A DNA stretch of 64,000 bases. Origin: Coenobita brevimanus. Taxonomy: Eukaryota > Arthropoda > Malacostraca > Decapoda > Coenobitidae. The translations under genes were made by a program, and so were the position numbers. The notes under the pieces were generated by a model. It made no database searches and was not told the DNA's origin. It saw only the letters and a program-made list of their open reading frames with translations. The stretch covers positions 35,522,015-35,586,014 of the forward strand of contig CM064732.1 in NCBI GenBank assembly GCA_032717465.1, written 5' to 3'. Position 1 is the first letter of the stretch. Each line of letters starts with the position of its first letter. This document shows positions 47,630-58,772 of this stretch, piece after piece.

Positions 47630-48376
47630 AAAAGACTTTTTAGGATATGGTACTTATTGGTTTCAGTACCGGTATATAGGAACTCCATAGTGTTATACAT
47701 TAAGTATTTTTTTCAATGGTTTTTAGTGTTTTTTGAGTTTTCTCTTGGAAATATTTTCTTTGTGACATGCCCATACCGTCTACACCAACTACACCTAACT
47801 TAGCTAACAGAGTTCACCTGATATTTAAAGTGCCTATTCCAACTTTCTTCTGGTGAAAAAATTTACCAGAACGAATGCAACCATTCCTTCAGGATAGAAG
47901 CATTCATTCCGATAACCCTTATTTGGTAGTAGTCATAATAAATTCCTTTGGGTCTGTATTACATGGCTTGACGAATTTATAAAGGATATCGTAGGTATTT
48001 AAGTCGAAATATTGGAAATACACATCAAGATCTATGGAGATTTGAAAGCAGTGTTTTGCTGTGGAAATTCACATTTATTTATATGTCTAATGTACATGTT
48101 GCTTGACATTGTTTCTGCAGTTATCTGCATAATATTTCTGCTTAACGTTACCTTAGATATTAATAGCTTAGTATTTTGTCAAAGAATGAACATTGGAACT
48201 GTACTTGCGCCGTGCTTTAATTCTCGCTGTGGTACAAAGAAATCAACTTGTCACAAAACCCAAAGAGATGCATGACTCCGACCGGATGCCAGTTGAACGA
48301 AAGGGAATGTAAAAACCTTCACGATGGCAGCCAAATATACTATTAGGGTCAAGGAGTGTGGTAACGACCCCAAACA

Positions 48377-48378
<2 letters not shown>
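47630..48378. other. No gene recognised
   Basis: AT-rich sequence without supported frames or repeats. Confidence 0.45.

Positions 48379-48438
<60 letters not shown>
48379..48438 (+). repeat. (GA)n microsatellite
   Basis: About 60 bp of nearly pure GA. Confidence 0.97.
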
Positions 48439-48439
<1 letters not shown>

Positions 48440-49880
48440 ATATTAGGTTTCCGGGCAACTGCGCCTCACACAAATAAAGACGCTGTAAGACCCTTGGCAG
48501 TGACCCACTCTAGATATTAAAGTTCTCTTCCACCCGATATGAGAGAAAGATACTCATGGTAATAAAAGGAGACAGACTCGGTATTAAGAGGGAATAAAAT
48601 GGGCTTAAAATGGTTCGTGTCATAATATTGTCTGAGAGAGACCTTAAAACTTAATATTAAACTGTAACTGCAAATTTGATATTAAATCATTTTTAAAGAT
48701 CAAAACATTTACATTTTTTATTAATGCACTCAACCCCTTCCACCGAGAATACAAGTTTTATTAAATTTTTTACTCTTTTCAGACGATTTTGATATTGCTT
48801 TTTGGCGACATCGAATTGGTGGATTTAGATATACATTTCATCAGCCTCATCGTTACTTTAGACTATACCTTAGTTGACTGATGACAATCTAATTGAAATA
48901 TAATAATGTACAGACATAGAGAACATAAATAAGACATTAAAACACATTTACGCCTATTTAAAGATCTTTAACGTGCTTTTAAAACACTCTTGATCTTGAT
49001 ATGAAAGGCCTCTAAAGGCTTGCAATAAAACAATGCTTTTGGCCAGGCGTCAATACGCTCTTTTATCTCGCATCGAATGACTCGCTGTTCTTTTATTCAG
49101 CATCATTTTTACTGTTAACCCATTGGGTACGAAGTCGACTTTTGTTTTTCGTTTTACTTGCGATGACATTTTATTTTAGTTTGTTCTTGCTACGTATACA
49201 GTTTCATTCATATCTTCTTCAACCAGGATGTCCTTTCATATGGTAAACAGAACTGTTTGGCAGTAGCAATAATATTAATAATAATAATAATAATAATAAA
49301 GGGAATCATCGTAGTGAGGGTAAGTAAAGAGCTCAGAAACATAAATTTTGAATATTCTTAAGTTAACGCTATTTCCATATTTCCCTCTGCTCCTTTTTTC
49401 CGAGGTGTAGGGGCCCGAGGCTAGGTTACCACTGTCTAGAACTTTTAAAAGTAGGTCTCTATCATAAGCTCCTTGTGTTATTTACGTTATTGATATACCT
49501 CAGCCGCGTCTTGAATATTTGAACTTATCTTAGTGGTGCTGTTAACCTTATCACCAAAGGTAATGAGGTTCCTTGCGCACTCAGGAAATGATTAAACCAG
49601 TTTTTAGGCCTCTTCCCTCCACTTTGCGCCAGTATTCTCGCCGATATAGGATGGATTTTTCGGAGTGGAGGTGCTAGATACTGTCTCCATTATCTTTTCA
49701 TCAATGGGAGCTTCCATTGCAAAAATAAAATATGGTATCAGAAGAAATCATTACAACAATCTTGCCAAAAGATACAATTAGCCATATAACTATTCTATTA
49801 GCTGCTTTGCTATGAGTTATTCCGAGGGGTTACCACTTGATAGCGAGGTTGGAAGGGGAAAAATGTATGCGTACTCGTAC
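48439..49880. other. No gene recognised
   Basis: Contains an (ATA)n run near 49268-49300. I see no coding frame. Some short phrases (AATAAAATCG, GTCATCG) anticipate the following tandem array. Confidence 0.45.
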
Positions 49881-50400
49881 TAAAGGGAGTAAATGAGGTT
49901 ATATTTTTAGTTTTGATTACAGAGGTCCTTCATAACCAAATAGAATCGTCCAGAGGTAGGATGAATTAATAAGAATAAAGTAATCGTACTGAAACAGTTA
50001 ACTAAATTTGTCAGTCCTTTGGCTAGAAGTGTACTTTTGAGCTGAATAAAATCGCTTTGAGGCAGCAAGCATGGAAGGCGTCATCGTTGTGATGGGGTTG
50101 GTGGAGGTTGCTTTTATTTCCCCCGTCAAGGGATGTCTCTTTTTAGCTGAATGAAATAACCGGGGAGCTGGAAAAATAAAATAAAGGTGACACTGTTGTA
50201 AAGAATTAATAAAGGATGTTTTTAACCCTTTTGGTCAGAGTGGCCCTTTTTAAGCTTAGTAAAATCGTCAGGATGTAGCGAAGATATAATTTGGAAAACG
50301 TCATCATAGTGGAGCGAATAAAAGAATCTGCTTTTAGTTCTCTCGTCAGAGAGTCATTTTGGGGATAAAGTAAGTAAAATTACTGTGAGGCAGCAAGAAA
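49881..50400 (+). repeat. Diverged tandem array, period about 110-120 bp
   Basis: Four to five loosely conserved units share the order: TTTTAGTT or TTTTATTTC, a CGTCA.AG block, a T-rich stretch, GCT.A.TAAAATCG, a GGCAGC.AG or GATGTAGCGAAG block, and a GTCATCRTTGTG or GTCATCATAGTG block. The clearest units start near 50025, 50130, 50240 and 50345. Noncoding and too diverged to be recent. Confidence 0.55.
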
Positions 50401-50616
50401 ACAGTAGAAGTCTCCCTCCCCGCCCACCTCCTCCCTCCAGGCTATCCGACGCATGGGAAAATATCAGCGCGAAAATCTTGAAAGGGAAGTTTTGGATTCA
50501 TGTGATTTGTAGCCTACCCCTTTACATAACAATCTCACCCTTTTTTGCAGGAGAATTCTGGACCTGTCTTCACGTGATCGTAAACATAAGACTGCTTTTC
50601 TTATTCAGAGTATAAG

Positions 50617-50919
<303 letters not shown>

Positions 50920-50920
<1 letters not shown>

Positions 50921-51420
50921 TGCATTGCCGTTGTACACAGCTACATTAAATGATGGAGTATTAGCTGTAGATTAGAAAGAGATTTGTCCAGTAATGATAA
51001 AAACGGTAAAAAACATAGAAAAAACATTCCATCCATTCCTCGGATGTTAACTCTTAAGTATCCCAACCACTTGGAACACCTTAGTCCACTAGAGTATCAT
51101 CCGTCATTTGGATATACTCGTATGGTTAATACCCAGAATTGGAACTGGTTTTCTTGAGCACAGGAAATCATACGGGTTTTCACTCATTGTAGAGTGACCT
51201 GTCACTGAGTGAGTGTGAGGAACAATACCACCTGGATCAATACCGATACTGGTAGTTATATGTAAAGAAATGTTGTAGTTAAAGAAATACGAACTGCTAT
51301 ACTTGTATGCCTCCTTGCATAGCTATAATCAGTCAAGACTTCGTGATCATCTTGAAAATACATTACATTCACTGTACAGTATTGTCATGAAATTATTAGA
51401 TGTTTATGCACTTTCATATA
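50920..51420. other. No gene recognised
   Basis: No supported frame. The downstream half of the Tc1-like gene would be expected here, but I could not find its remaining catalytic motifs. Confidence 0.4.
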
Positions 51421-51429
51421 CTAATTACA

Positions 51430-52051
51430 TTATTTTTACCAAATGCAAACCTTGTTTTGTGCCGTCTCCATATGTGGATACGTCCATGGATGGTGGAGGA
51501 AAATGTCTTTTCATCTGTGAAGACAGCCCTCTCCCAGAACTGAATATCCTTCGCCACATGTTGCTGGGCGAAAACTAATCTGGCAGCACAGTAGGCATCG
51601 GTCAGACGCTCCTTCTTCGCCGGCATTAGGTAGTGAATGCCTGGTGCGTGGGGGCGTCACCGAACCGTTGTCGCTCACACTTCCAGTCCCAGAGCATCGG
51701 GTGGTATTTCGTTTGCGTTTGTGAACGGGTTTACATCTGTTGCATGTAGGATCCTCTCATCATCTTCTGGTGTTGTAACTCGTCCCATTGGTCTCATGTC
51801 TTCTCACAAGACTTCAAACAGTAAATATTTCATCGCAAAATAGTACATAATCCAATTATGAACACTGATATAGTCACTGAACAAATATATTCATACTTAC
51901 CCATGTCGGACAAATTCCCACTTTGCTCCCAGTGGTGGATCCATTTCAAGACCGTTGGTTGAGAGATCCCTAGTCTCCGAGCAATAGCTCCAGTACTCAA
52001 GCCCTCATCGTGAAGGGCAATGTGAGCAAGATATTTTTCCTGCCTGTTCAT
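51430..52051 (-). pseudogene. Tc1-like transposase, truncated, with a candidate intron
   Basis: The minus-strand start MNRQEKYLAHIALHDEG is followed by a helix-turn-helix (AIARRLGISQPTVLKWI). After a gap come RPMGRVTTPEDDERILHA, NPFTNANEI, TTVR, LHAPGIHYL and the first catalytic block (FWERAVFTDEKTFSS), then RIHIWRRHKTRF, where similarity ends. This is the paired-like DNA-binding half plus the first aspartate of a Tc1/mariner transposase; the second aspartate and the final acidic residue are missing. Two TGA codons lie near 51665-51690, one of them in a VR-stop-R context that suggests an arginine CGA origin. Between DM and DMRPMG a 101 bp gap has consensus splice sites (see the finding). Tc1 elements are normally intronless. 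Confidence 0.78.
51800..51900 (-). other. Candidate 101 bp intron in the Tc1-like gene
   Basis: On the minus strand the exon ends ATGG, followed by GTAAGT (51900-51895). The 3' side is TGTGAGAAG with AG at 51801-51800. Removing the segment keeps phase (DM-D-MRPMGRV). The sequence inside contains an in-frame stop, so it is not coding. There is no strong polypyrimidine tract, which lowers confidence. Confidence 0.5.
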
Positions 52052-52090
52052 ACTGGCAAAACTGATGGAGTTATACAAATTTTTTCCCAA

Positions 52091-52938
52091 GTCTTCCCGA
52101 CACCATGGTTTGCTATGATTGGCTGGTTCTCATGATTGGTTGTATTACGATGACGTCCGATAACTTGCCATGAACCACATTGTAGTGTATAATGGAATTA
52201 TTAATTTCTTTAAAATCATCATTCATGTTCCCTAGATCTGTTCCCTTACATAATATTATAATTTATGTCTTACTAATGTAAGTAATCAACATAACAGACA
52301 TTGGTTAGGTAACTGTGCAAAGTGAAGTGGCGGCATCATGGTAACCAACATGCTGGTGGTAGCTTTATGAGAAAGATATGGTTGGGTGGGGGGGGGGGGG
52401 ATATCGGGGAGAGAGAAAGAGTGCGCGTGATCACCTCCGTTCACAGTCTAATAAGTCACCTAAAAAAAGCAGTAAGAAATGAATGGTGAATCTCATGTCA
52501 GATATCGCATACAGCCTATGTTCCATAATAATGTATAATAGTGTAAACTGCAATTTTCTGACTTAACCACGTCGCATGTTATTAGCTTCTTTCTCTATAG
52601 ATGGCTGGTAGCGTATTATCATCCATCACCCATTACCTTTTTTCAGAGCAGCAGCAACCTGCCACAATATAATATGATTACCCAGCACGGTTTATTACTC
52701 GGCATAAAGAATTTTATGTGGTTTTGGCCTAATGGTTGATCTGATAGATATTTTGTAATATCCCATTTCATTGTTCATTAACGTATACTGCACTGCCTCA
52801 GTAAAGTGTAGAATGAAACTTCATCATTGCAGTTTATAATAACATCATATTGCAGAACAGCACCACTGCATATATAGTAGCTAAGTTATAGCTTTGTGTC
52901 TCTAGTCACCCGGCAGTTACTTAATATTTTGTTTGGCT

Positions 52939-52986
<48 letters not shown>

Positions 52987-53180
52987 TATGATAAGTCTCA
53001 TGTATTCCCTCAATGCAGAGACAGTTACAAGGTTTTAGCCAGAGTTCTAATACTGGCACATCCAACTGGGTTAGCTAAGCTTGTTCTTTATGTTTCATTG
53101 AAAGTTATAACCATGTTTCTATAATCTCGTTTCAAAGTCTCTCCCACCCTTATTACCCCCTTACCTCCCCCGTTAGTTGT
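52091..53180. other. No gene recognised; G run and (GA)n
   Basis: Holds a G homopolymer at about 52388-52400 and a (GA)n tract at 52939-52981. No supported frame or element end. Confidence 0.45.
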
Positions 53181-53259
53181 ATAGACCTTTTCCAGTGATG
53201 TCACAGAAATCACGTGGTTTTGTTTACGACTCCATATTGGACGGCAAACTCCTCGCAGT

Positions 53260-53476
53260 AATGGCTGTCCAGACAAGGCTGTCAGAGATAGAACTGTCTG
53301 ATATATGTAGAAATCTGGATCAATGCCACCAAGATCAGTACAGGAACAAGATAAAGTGTTTGAGGCTGGTCGCTTACACCATATCTAGGGAGAAATTCAC
53401 CCATTTCAAGTACGGGAGACCGAAACCAGATCTCAGATATGGCAATCTCCATCACTATTTGATGAACACTCTGTGA
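53260..53476 (+). CDS. Unrecognised small inward-facing frame of the THAP element
   Basis: About 71 codons from MAVQTRLSEIELSDICRNL to a TGA at 53474-53476. The segment LRLVAYTISREKFTHFKYGR looks like ordinary protein sequence. The ATG follows directly on the inverted terminal repeat (GACGGCAAACTCCTCGCAGTA), so the repeat would act as its leader. An upstream in-frame ATG at 53177 lies outside the element. A CAAG-GTAAATATG near 53498-53507 could be a splice donor for a longer product if an earlier exon skipped the stop. I do not recognise the family. Confidence 0.35.
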
Positions 53477-53634
53477 AAGCTCGCCGGGGCATCCCTCAAG
53501 GTAAATATGTGTAATATATCCAGCTGGAACTGACATACAGTACATGTAAATCGTCTTGGTAATCACTATATGACTGATGTGGGGCCAAGGGGGTAGAGAT
53601 TGTAAACACTGACTGGGGGTCATGTAGTTGATGA

Positions 53635-54180
53635 ATGAGTGGAGGGTGGGGGTGTGGGATTGGGGGAAGGAGGTGGAGGGAGGGTGGGGGTTTGCATGGC
53701 AATGTGGGGGAGAGCGGGGAGTGGCATTAGGGTTGGTTTGGGGGGTGGGGGTTTGGGGGGGTGGGGGTGAGGGTGTTAGGGAGGGTTGGGGGGTGGGGTG
53801 AGGGTGTGGGGGAGGGTTGGGGTGGGTGGTAAGGGGTGGGATGGGTAGGGGGTGGAGGGGAAGGGGGTTCGGTTGTGGTAGGGGGTATTGTGGGGGTCTG
53901 GGGGGCTTGTGGAGGGGAGTTGGGGGAAGTGGGGTGTGAGGGGTGGGGGTTTGAAAGTGGGGGGTACGGGGTTGTTGGGGAATGGGAGTGAGGGGTGGTG
54001 GAGGACTGTGATGGGGTGGGGGTGGGGGTGGCGGTGGGGGGGCCGGAGTAACGGTGGGGGAATTGGGGTGGCAGTGGGAGGGTGGTGGGGGTGTGTAGGT
54101 GGGGTGGGGGTGTGTGTGTGAGATGATTGGGTGGCGGGGGGGATGGGGGTGGGGTTGGAGGGGGTGTGGGGTGGCTCACC
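53635..54180 (+). repeat. G-rich, C-poor low-complexity block (~545 bp)
   Basis: The plus strand consists largely of GGGGTGGG-, GGTGTGGG- and TTGGGG-type runs with almost no C, forming the centre of the THAP element. Many runs of four or more G are spaced by 1-7 bases, the pattern expected of G-quadruplex-forming DNA. Open frames on the other strand (proline/threonine/histidine) follow from composition. Confidence 0.85.
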
Positions 54181-54364
54181 GTATATGAAATGCCTGCTAC
54201 ACAGAGTCAGGTGTTGGCCAACGGCTGCCAATTCTCCCTCTTCACAGCAGCTATCCACTTCTGTTGCCTTTCCTCATTGGCTGGAAACCAGCAGAAGTTT
54301 ACCCCACTTCCATTTTTCTGCCATGTCTTACAGCCAAAGGCACAACAGTGAAATACCATTGTGG
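54174..54364 (-). pseudogene. THAP-domain protein fragment, frameshifted
   Basis: The minus-strand frame from MVFHCCAFGCKTWQ reads on through NFCWFPANEERQQKWIAAV and NWQPLANT. The pattern C-x4-C, then FP....R..W, W and P is the N-terminal part of a THAP (C2CH) zinc finger. The closing C-x2-H-F (LCSRHFIYGEP) lies in another frame just downstream (about 54180-54215), so one base appears to be missing near 54205. THAP domains bind DNA in transposases and their host derivatives. The ATG lies just inside the right inverted terminal repeat. After the finger the strand becomes extremely proline/threonine/histidine-rich and is probably not coding. Confidence 0.82.
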
Positions 54365-54469
54365 ATTCTGTAATTCTCTCTCTCTTGGCATCCGACAGTT
54401 TACTGTCCAGTATGGCGTCGTAAACAAAAGTCACATGACCCGTGACGTCACGTGGAAAAGATCTATTCC

Positions 54470-55635
54470 TCTCTCTCAACCATACCCTCCTCCCTTCCCC
54501 ACTGATTTACCAACCCCCCCTCCTTCTTCCTCCCTACCCTCATCGACCACTTGGTGGTGTCTCGAATCCTTGAGTTGGTGTTCCAGGGTTCACATATACA
54601 TTTGGACAGGACTGGCAACACTCTCTGACAAACTCGGGAGTGGAGAAAACTGTACATGCAGTAAAACCAAAAACAATTTTCATCACAGCCTACAGATAAG
54701 AGTGCCATGGACCAAAATTTTACTACCTGTCTTACAGATAAGAGGGAGAACGGGAATTCTTTTAGAATAAAATGGTGAAACAGCTTAGTATGACTTTTTG
54801 CTGCTTTCCATGTCTGACAAGCACAGGAGATGTTGGTTTAATACAACGCCGATTTCATTCACTCAGCCACTTGTGAAGAAGTTGTGAGCTTGAAAACGCT
54901 TTCGGCACTCATGATCTGGAAGCTGGTGTCTTGGCTGGGTATGTGATGAGTGAGTATTGCTCATTATCTGAGAATATTATCACTGTGCCGAGAGCATAGG
55001 GCTCGAATTTAACACTGGCATTCTTTAGTTTTGCTCGTACGATGCTATGTCCACCAAACTGCGAGAATAATTGTAAGGTGAATACTCCGTTCTTGTCAAA
55101 TTAAGTTATATAAGTATTTCACAACAGTCTCACAGGAATTTTATTGGTCTCACACTAAGCCGCATGGATGCATGAACACATGGCTGTTTACATTCATAAC
55201 GTCACTCATGGTGTCACTGTCACATAAAAAAAAAAAAAAACGACTTCAACGACTTCAACAATTTTCACTAAGATGCTTTCTTCTTGTCTATTATTCTGTT
55301 ATATTAAGAACAATGGCATTTGTTTAATAAGCTAACCTGCTTGTTATTTAGGTAAACCATTTTTGTGTTCATATCTTTGTATTTATGGGTTAGTATATGT
55401 AGCAGCAGTGACGAAGATATTTATTGTTCCCTCACTCCCATGAAGGTTGTTTCTTATTTTGTTCACTTCAGTCACATAACTGAATATATTTTATAACTAG
55501 TAGTTGTAAATAAGTGGCAAATGGTGTTGACATTACTACTAAGTTTAAACTACGACAGTCACATGAAGTCCTGCCCAGTGCGGCTTTTTTTAAAAAGAAT
55601 ATTAAAATAGCAAAACCATCCAGCAAGTATGAGTG
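54470..55635. other. No gene recognised
   Basis: No supported frame, RNA or element end. A short A run lies at about 55226-55240. Confidence 0.45.
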
Positions 55636-55892
55636 TTAACACGCAATGTGCCAGTGCCGTTTTAAAACAGTCTGACGTAATACCATGGCCAGTGCCAGTG
55701 CCGTTTTAAACTGGCTTACATTTCAATAATTCATTGTGACCACATTTTTCAAGTTATGTGCACAAAAATTGGTGTACTTGTACAACAATCCTTCCTCTAT
55801 CTGCCCTCAGGGAGCCAGGCTCATACACCCACCTGCTCCCGCCTCACACTCGCTCAGCCTCATTCTGCTTGTGTCTGTCTTACAGTGCAGTG

Positions 55893-57978
55893 ATGTCTCG
55901 TCATGGTCTCTCAGACAAGGAGATTCAGGAGCTCCTGAAGCTCCCTTACACTGGGGAAAGTGATGTGGATGATGATGACATGCGGGTTAAAGATATGTTC
56001 AGCCTGAGGAGGAAAGTAGTAGTGATGACGAAATTCACACACCACTAAGATCAAGGTATGTAGGGTATGTTAGGGCAACACATGGAAGAAGGCCACCTGC
56101 ATGCTGTCGTCTTGCACATCATGACGATGAGGAGGAAGGCAAGGAGGAAGGTAGTTCAGCAGTTCAGGGGTGGTTGGGGAAGCCTAGCATATCCCTACAT
56201 GGGGAGGAAAGTGTGAGGAGGAAGAGGTGCCAATTTGGGAAAGTTCCATTGTTGGGGGAGAGCGAGTCATCTCGCCCATGCTCTCCCTTGCCCCCACGTG
56301 ACCCAGCTCAGCCTAGCACCTCAGAACAAAGTCTTCCCGCCTTCCTCACATCCAGCACCTCACGTGAAACTCTTCCCCCATTCCACACTTCCCCTTGCTT
56401 CCCCACGGCCCGAGGACGACGGAGGCAATGATGATGATGAGGAAACTACGTGGGAGTGGGAAGACAGGAGTGACTTTGTCCCCCACATTCACCAATTCAT
56501 TCACGAGAATGAGGCCGGGTGTACTGTTCCTGAGTTAAACCATAGTTCAAGTAGGCTAGAATTTTTTAGGAACTACTTCCCTGTTGACTTTGTATTGAAA
56601 ATTGTTGCCCTAACAAATGCCTTTGCAGCATTTGAGTGTGGGGGAATGACACAGACGCCACACAGCTGACTGTTCGAACCTGAATTGACACTGAGTGAGA
56701 TGTATGTGTTCCTAGCACATGTGCTTTTGATGGGGATATTGAAAAAAAAAATCAGCTTCCTTCCTATTGGACTGTGGATCCAGTAATAGCGACACCATTT
56801 TTTGGCAAGGGGATGGGGAGGAATAGATTTCAGTACATCTTGAGCCACCTACATTTTTTTTTAAACCCTTGACCCAGCTAATGCTAACAACACAGACAGG
56901 ATGAGGAGGATACGTTTAGTTTTTGATCACCTTCAACAGAAATTCCGTACTTCCTCCTCTCCATACAGAGACCTCTCTCTTAGATGAGAGTCTCATGCTA
57001 TGGAGAGGTAATATTGCTTTCAGTCAGTATATCCCAAGCAAAAGACACAGGTTTGGCTTCAAAATCTTCATGATGTGCGGCTGTAAAACTGGGTATGTGC
57101 AGGATATATTCCTGTACACAGGTGTTCAGACAGACATCACAGAAGATAGACTCTTGGGACTCTCAAGGGCTGTGGTAAAAATGATGATTGAGGAATGCAT
57201 TCATTGTGAGCGCATCCTCTACCTGGATAATTGGTACACAAGCCCCCTTCTCACCAGGTACCTTCATCTGCAGGAAACTGGTGTGTGTGGCACCGTAAAG
57301 AAGAACCGTCGGCACATGGTGAAGATGGGGAGGAAGCTTCAGAAAAACGAGGTTGTTTTCTAAAAGTCGAAAAATATCCTCGCAACAGCTTGGCACCACA
57401 CCGTAAAGTTTTCCTCCTCTTGTCTGTTCATTGACCCCTTGTACACCGCACAGACAGTATAGATTACAGGGCAGAAGGGCGTTGCTACGTCTTGAAACCA
57501 GAACTTGTCTTAGCCTACAGTGTGAACATGCAACAGGTGGATCAATCGGACGCCATGATTTCCAGCATGGACTGTCCCAGGCCCATGAAGAAATGGTATA
57601 AGAAATTATTCTTCCACCTCCTCAACATCACTGTCCTCAACGCTCACTATCTCCATGCACATACCACTGGCATCCAGGAGACCTTTGAGGGATATGTTCA
57701 TGAGCTGGTGCAGGAGATAGTGGGGAAATATGGGGAAGATAGGAGTGCTGCTTGCCGCCGCCACACCTATCCGCCTCACCACTAGACACTTCCCCAGGAT
57801 CGTCCCTCCAAGTGCAACACATCAAAATTCCCAGCGGAGGTGTCACGTGTGTGCAAACAGCACTGTAAGGCCACGTACTCAGTGGAAGGACTCAAAGTAT
57901 ATGTGTGCAGAGTGTGACGTGGGACTGTGTATATTCCCATGCTATGAGGAGTATGACCCTCTCGTTAACTATGAGTAA
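55893..57978 (+). pseudogene. piggyBac transposase, multiply broken (element D)
   Basis: Starts MSRHGLSDKEIQELLKLPYTGESD, equivalent to MARKGLSDEEI in copy A. The DDE core is recognisable in pieces: LLDESLMLWRGNIAF (first aspartate), YLDNWYTSPLLTRYL (second) and MQQVDQSDAMISSMDC (third), then FFHLLNITVLNAHYL. The cysteine-rich end reads CHVCANS...YMCAECDVGLCIFPCYEEY, ending at 57978. Breaks include a frame change near 56010, others near 56430 and 56670-56870, a shift near 56980, a TAA at about 57361, a further shift near 57400 and a TAG at about 57784. All three aspartate codons survive but not in one frame. It is shorter than copy C in the N-terminal low-complexity region. Confidence 0.9.
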
Positions 57979-58600
57979 CAATAATGTGGTAATCGCGAGT
58001 GACAAAAAGGCGCTTAAAAAGGGTTGTAAGTACGGAAAAAGATGCTCAGAAGTGTTATAAGTACAGCATACAGTGAAGGCATGTTGTGAATATTTTCTCA
58101 TAAGTGTAAGGGCTGAACGTAGTGGAGTAAAGTTTTACATATGTTCTCGTAAATGTTAGATGATGTATTCATAGTGAGACGTCCAAAAATACTCTTAAAA
58201 TGTCTGTGTATACTGAAGGCATGTTGTAAACAATTCATCGTAAGTGAAAGGGCTCTACACTGTGAAGTCAAGTTGTGCATATTTTCTCGGAATTGTAAGG
58301 CAATGCATTCAGTGATAAGTGTAGTGTTGCAGGAGTAAGTGATTTATTTGCCAAGAAAGATGCTTTCTTTATGAAATACAAAAAAAAAAAATGTAAGGGC
58401 GGAGTGGACAGAAAAGTTTAAAGAACACTCCTATACCCTCCCTGAGTCATGTTGGTGAGAATACCTGAGTTTACCTTGCATAGAAACCGGGTTTTTCTCT
58501 CACCTTTGCTCGGGATTCCCCCCGCGCACACACCTGCGGGCAGGTGAGTTTTTTGATGGTCATATTCGTTTTTTTTTCCACATCAAAATCTATCATTTCA
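57979..58600 (+). repeat. Element D 3' tail, repeated units
   Basis: Repeated blocks: GAAGGCATGTTGT(G/A)AA, TTTTCTC.TAAGTGTAAGGGCT, AGTGGAGTAAAGTTTTACAT, ATGCATTCAGTGATAAG. Spacing is about 80-130 bp. Similar TGTAAGTGTAAG.ACT and ATTTTCTTGTAAG units occur in both MITEs. An A run lies at 58601-58622. Confidence 0.65.
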
Positions 58601-58772
58601 GCCAAAAAAAAAAAAAAAAAAAATTAAAATTGGCCGGCACGGGGGTGACACATAGGGCTAAAAGTGTCTGGCACCCGGCAGATTAAACAACATTAACGGC
58701 CCTATACTTCTGTAGCTGGAACAACTGAAAGTTAGGCTACTGTCTGTTGCTGACAGGGTGATGTATTATGTC

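Larger units (their letters stand above)
53183..54464. mobile_element. 1282 bp DNA element with ~70 bp inverted ends and a THAP frame
   Basis: The left end AGACCTTTTCCA..GTGATGTCACAG and right end (reversed) AGATCTTTTCCACGTGACGTCACGG are followed on both sides by a CACGTG/CATGTG element and TTTTGTTTACGACTCCATATTGGACGG-type sequence; pairing runs about 70 bp. AT flanks both sides (53181-53182 and 54465-54466). One reading frame starts at each end and points inward. The right one encodes a THAP zinc finger. THAP domains occur in P, ISL2EU and Kolobok transposons. A 2 bp AT duplication would suit ISL2EU, but I cannot confirm this from memory. Confidence 0.72.
55640..58682 (+). mobile_element. 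piggyBac element D, degraded, putative source type of the TTAA MITEs
   Basis: TTAA at 55636-55639 and 58683-58686 brackets 3043 bp. The left end has two copies of CCAGTGCCGTTTTAAA. The right end has TTGGCCGGCACGGGGGTGAC, CATAGGGCTAAAAG and GGCACCCGGCAGA. Both ends, the leader and the 3' tail match the MITEs at 9432-10194 and 30862-31643. It is a different subfamily from A, B and C, with different ends, though the transposase is related. Confidence 0.9.

Noticed and set aside
47280..48275. Hydrophobic small frames (69 and 87 codons)
   Set aside because: The first overlaps the conserved piggyBac tail block. The second is AT-rich leucine/isoleucine sequence with no family signal or context.
49137..50230. 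A further TTAA element starting TTAACCCATTGGGTACG near 49128
   Set aside because: No matching inverted end terminating in GGGTTAA was found downstream.
53727..54258. Proline/threonine/histidine-rich secreted protein on the minus strand
   Set aside because: It is the complement of the G-rich block; amino acid content follows directly from composition.
54174..54479. Host THAP-domain gene
   Set aside because: The finger is frameshifted, lies inside inverted terminal repeats with AT duplications, and its continuation is low-complexity. A transposon origin is simpler.
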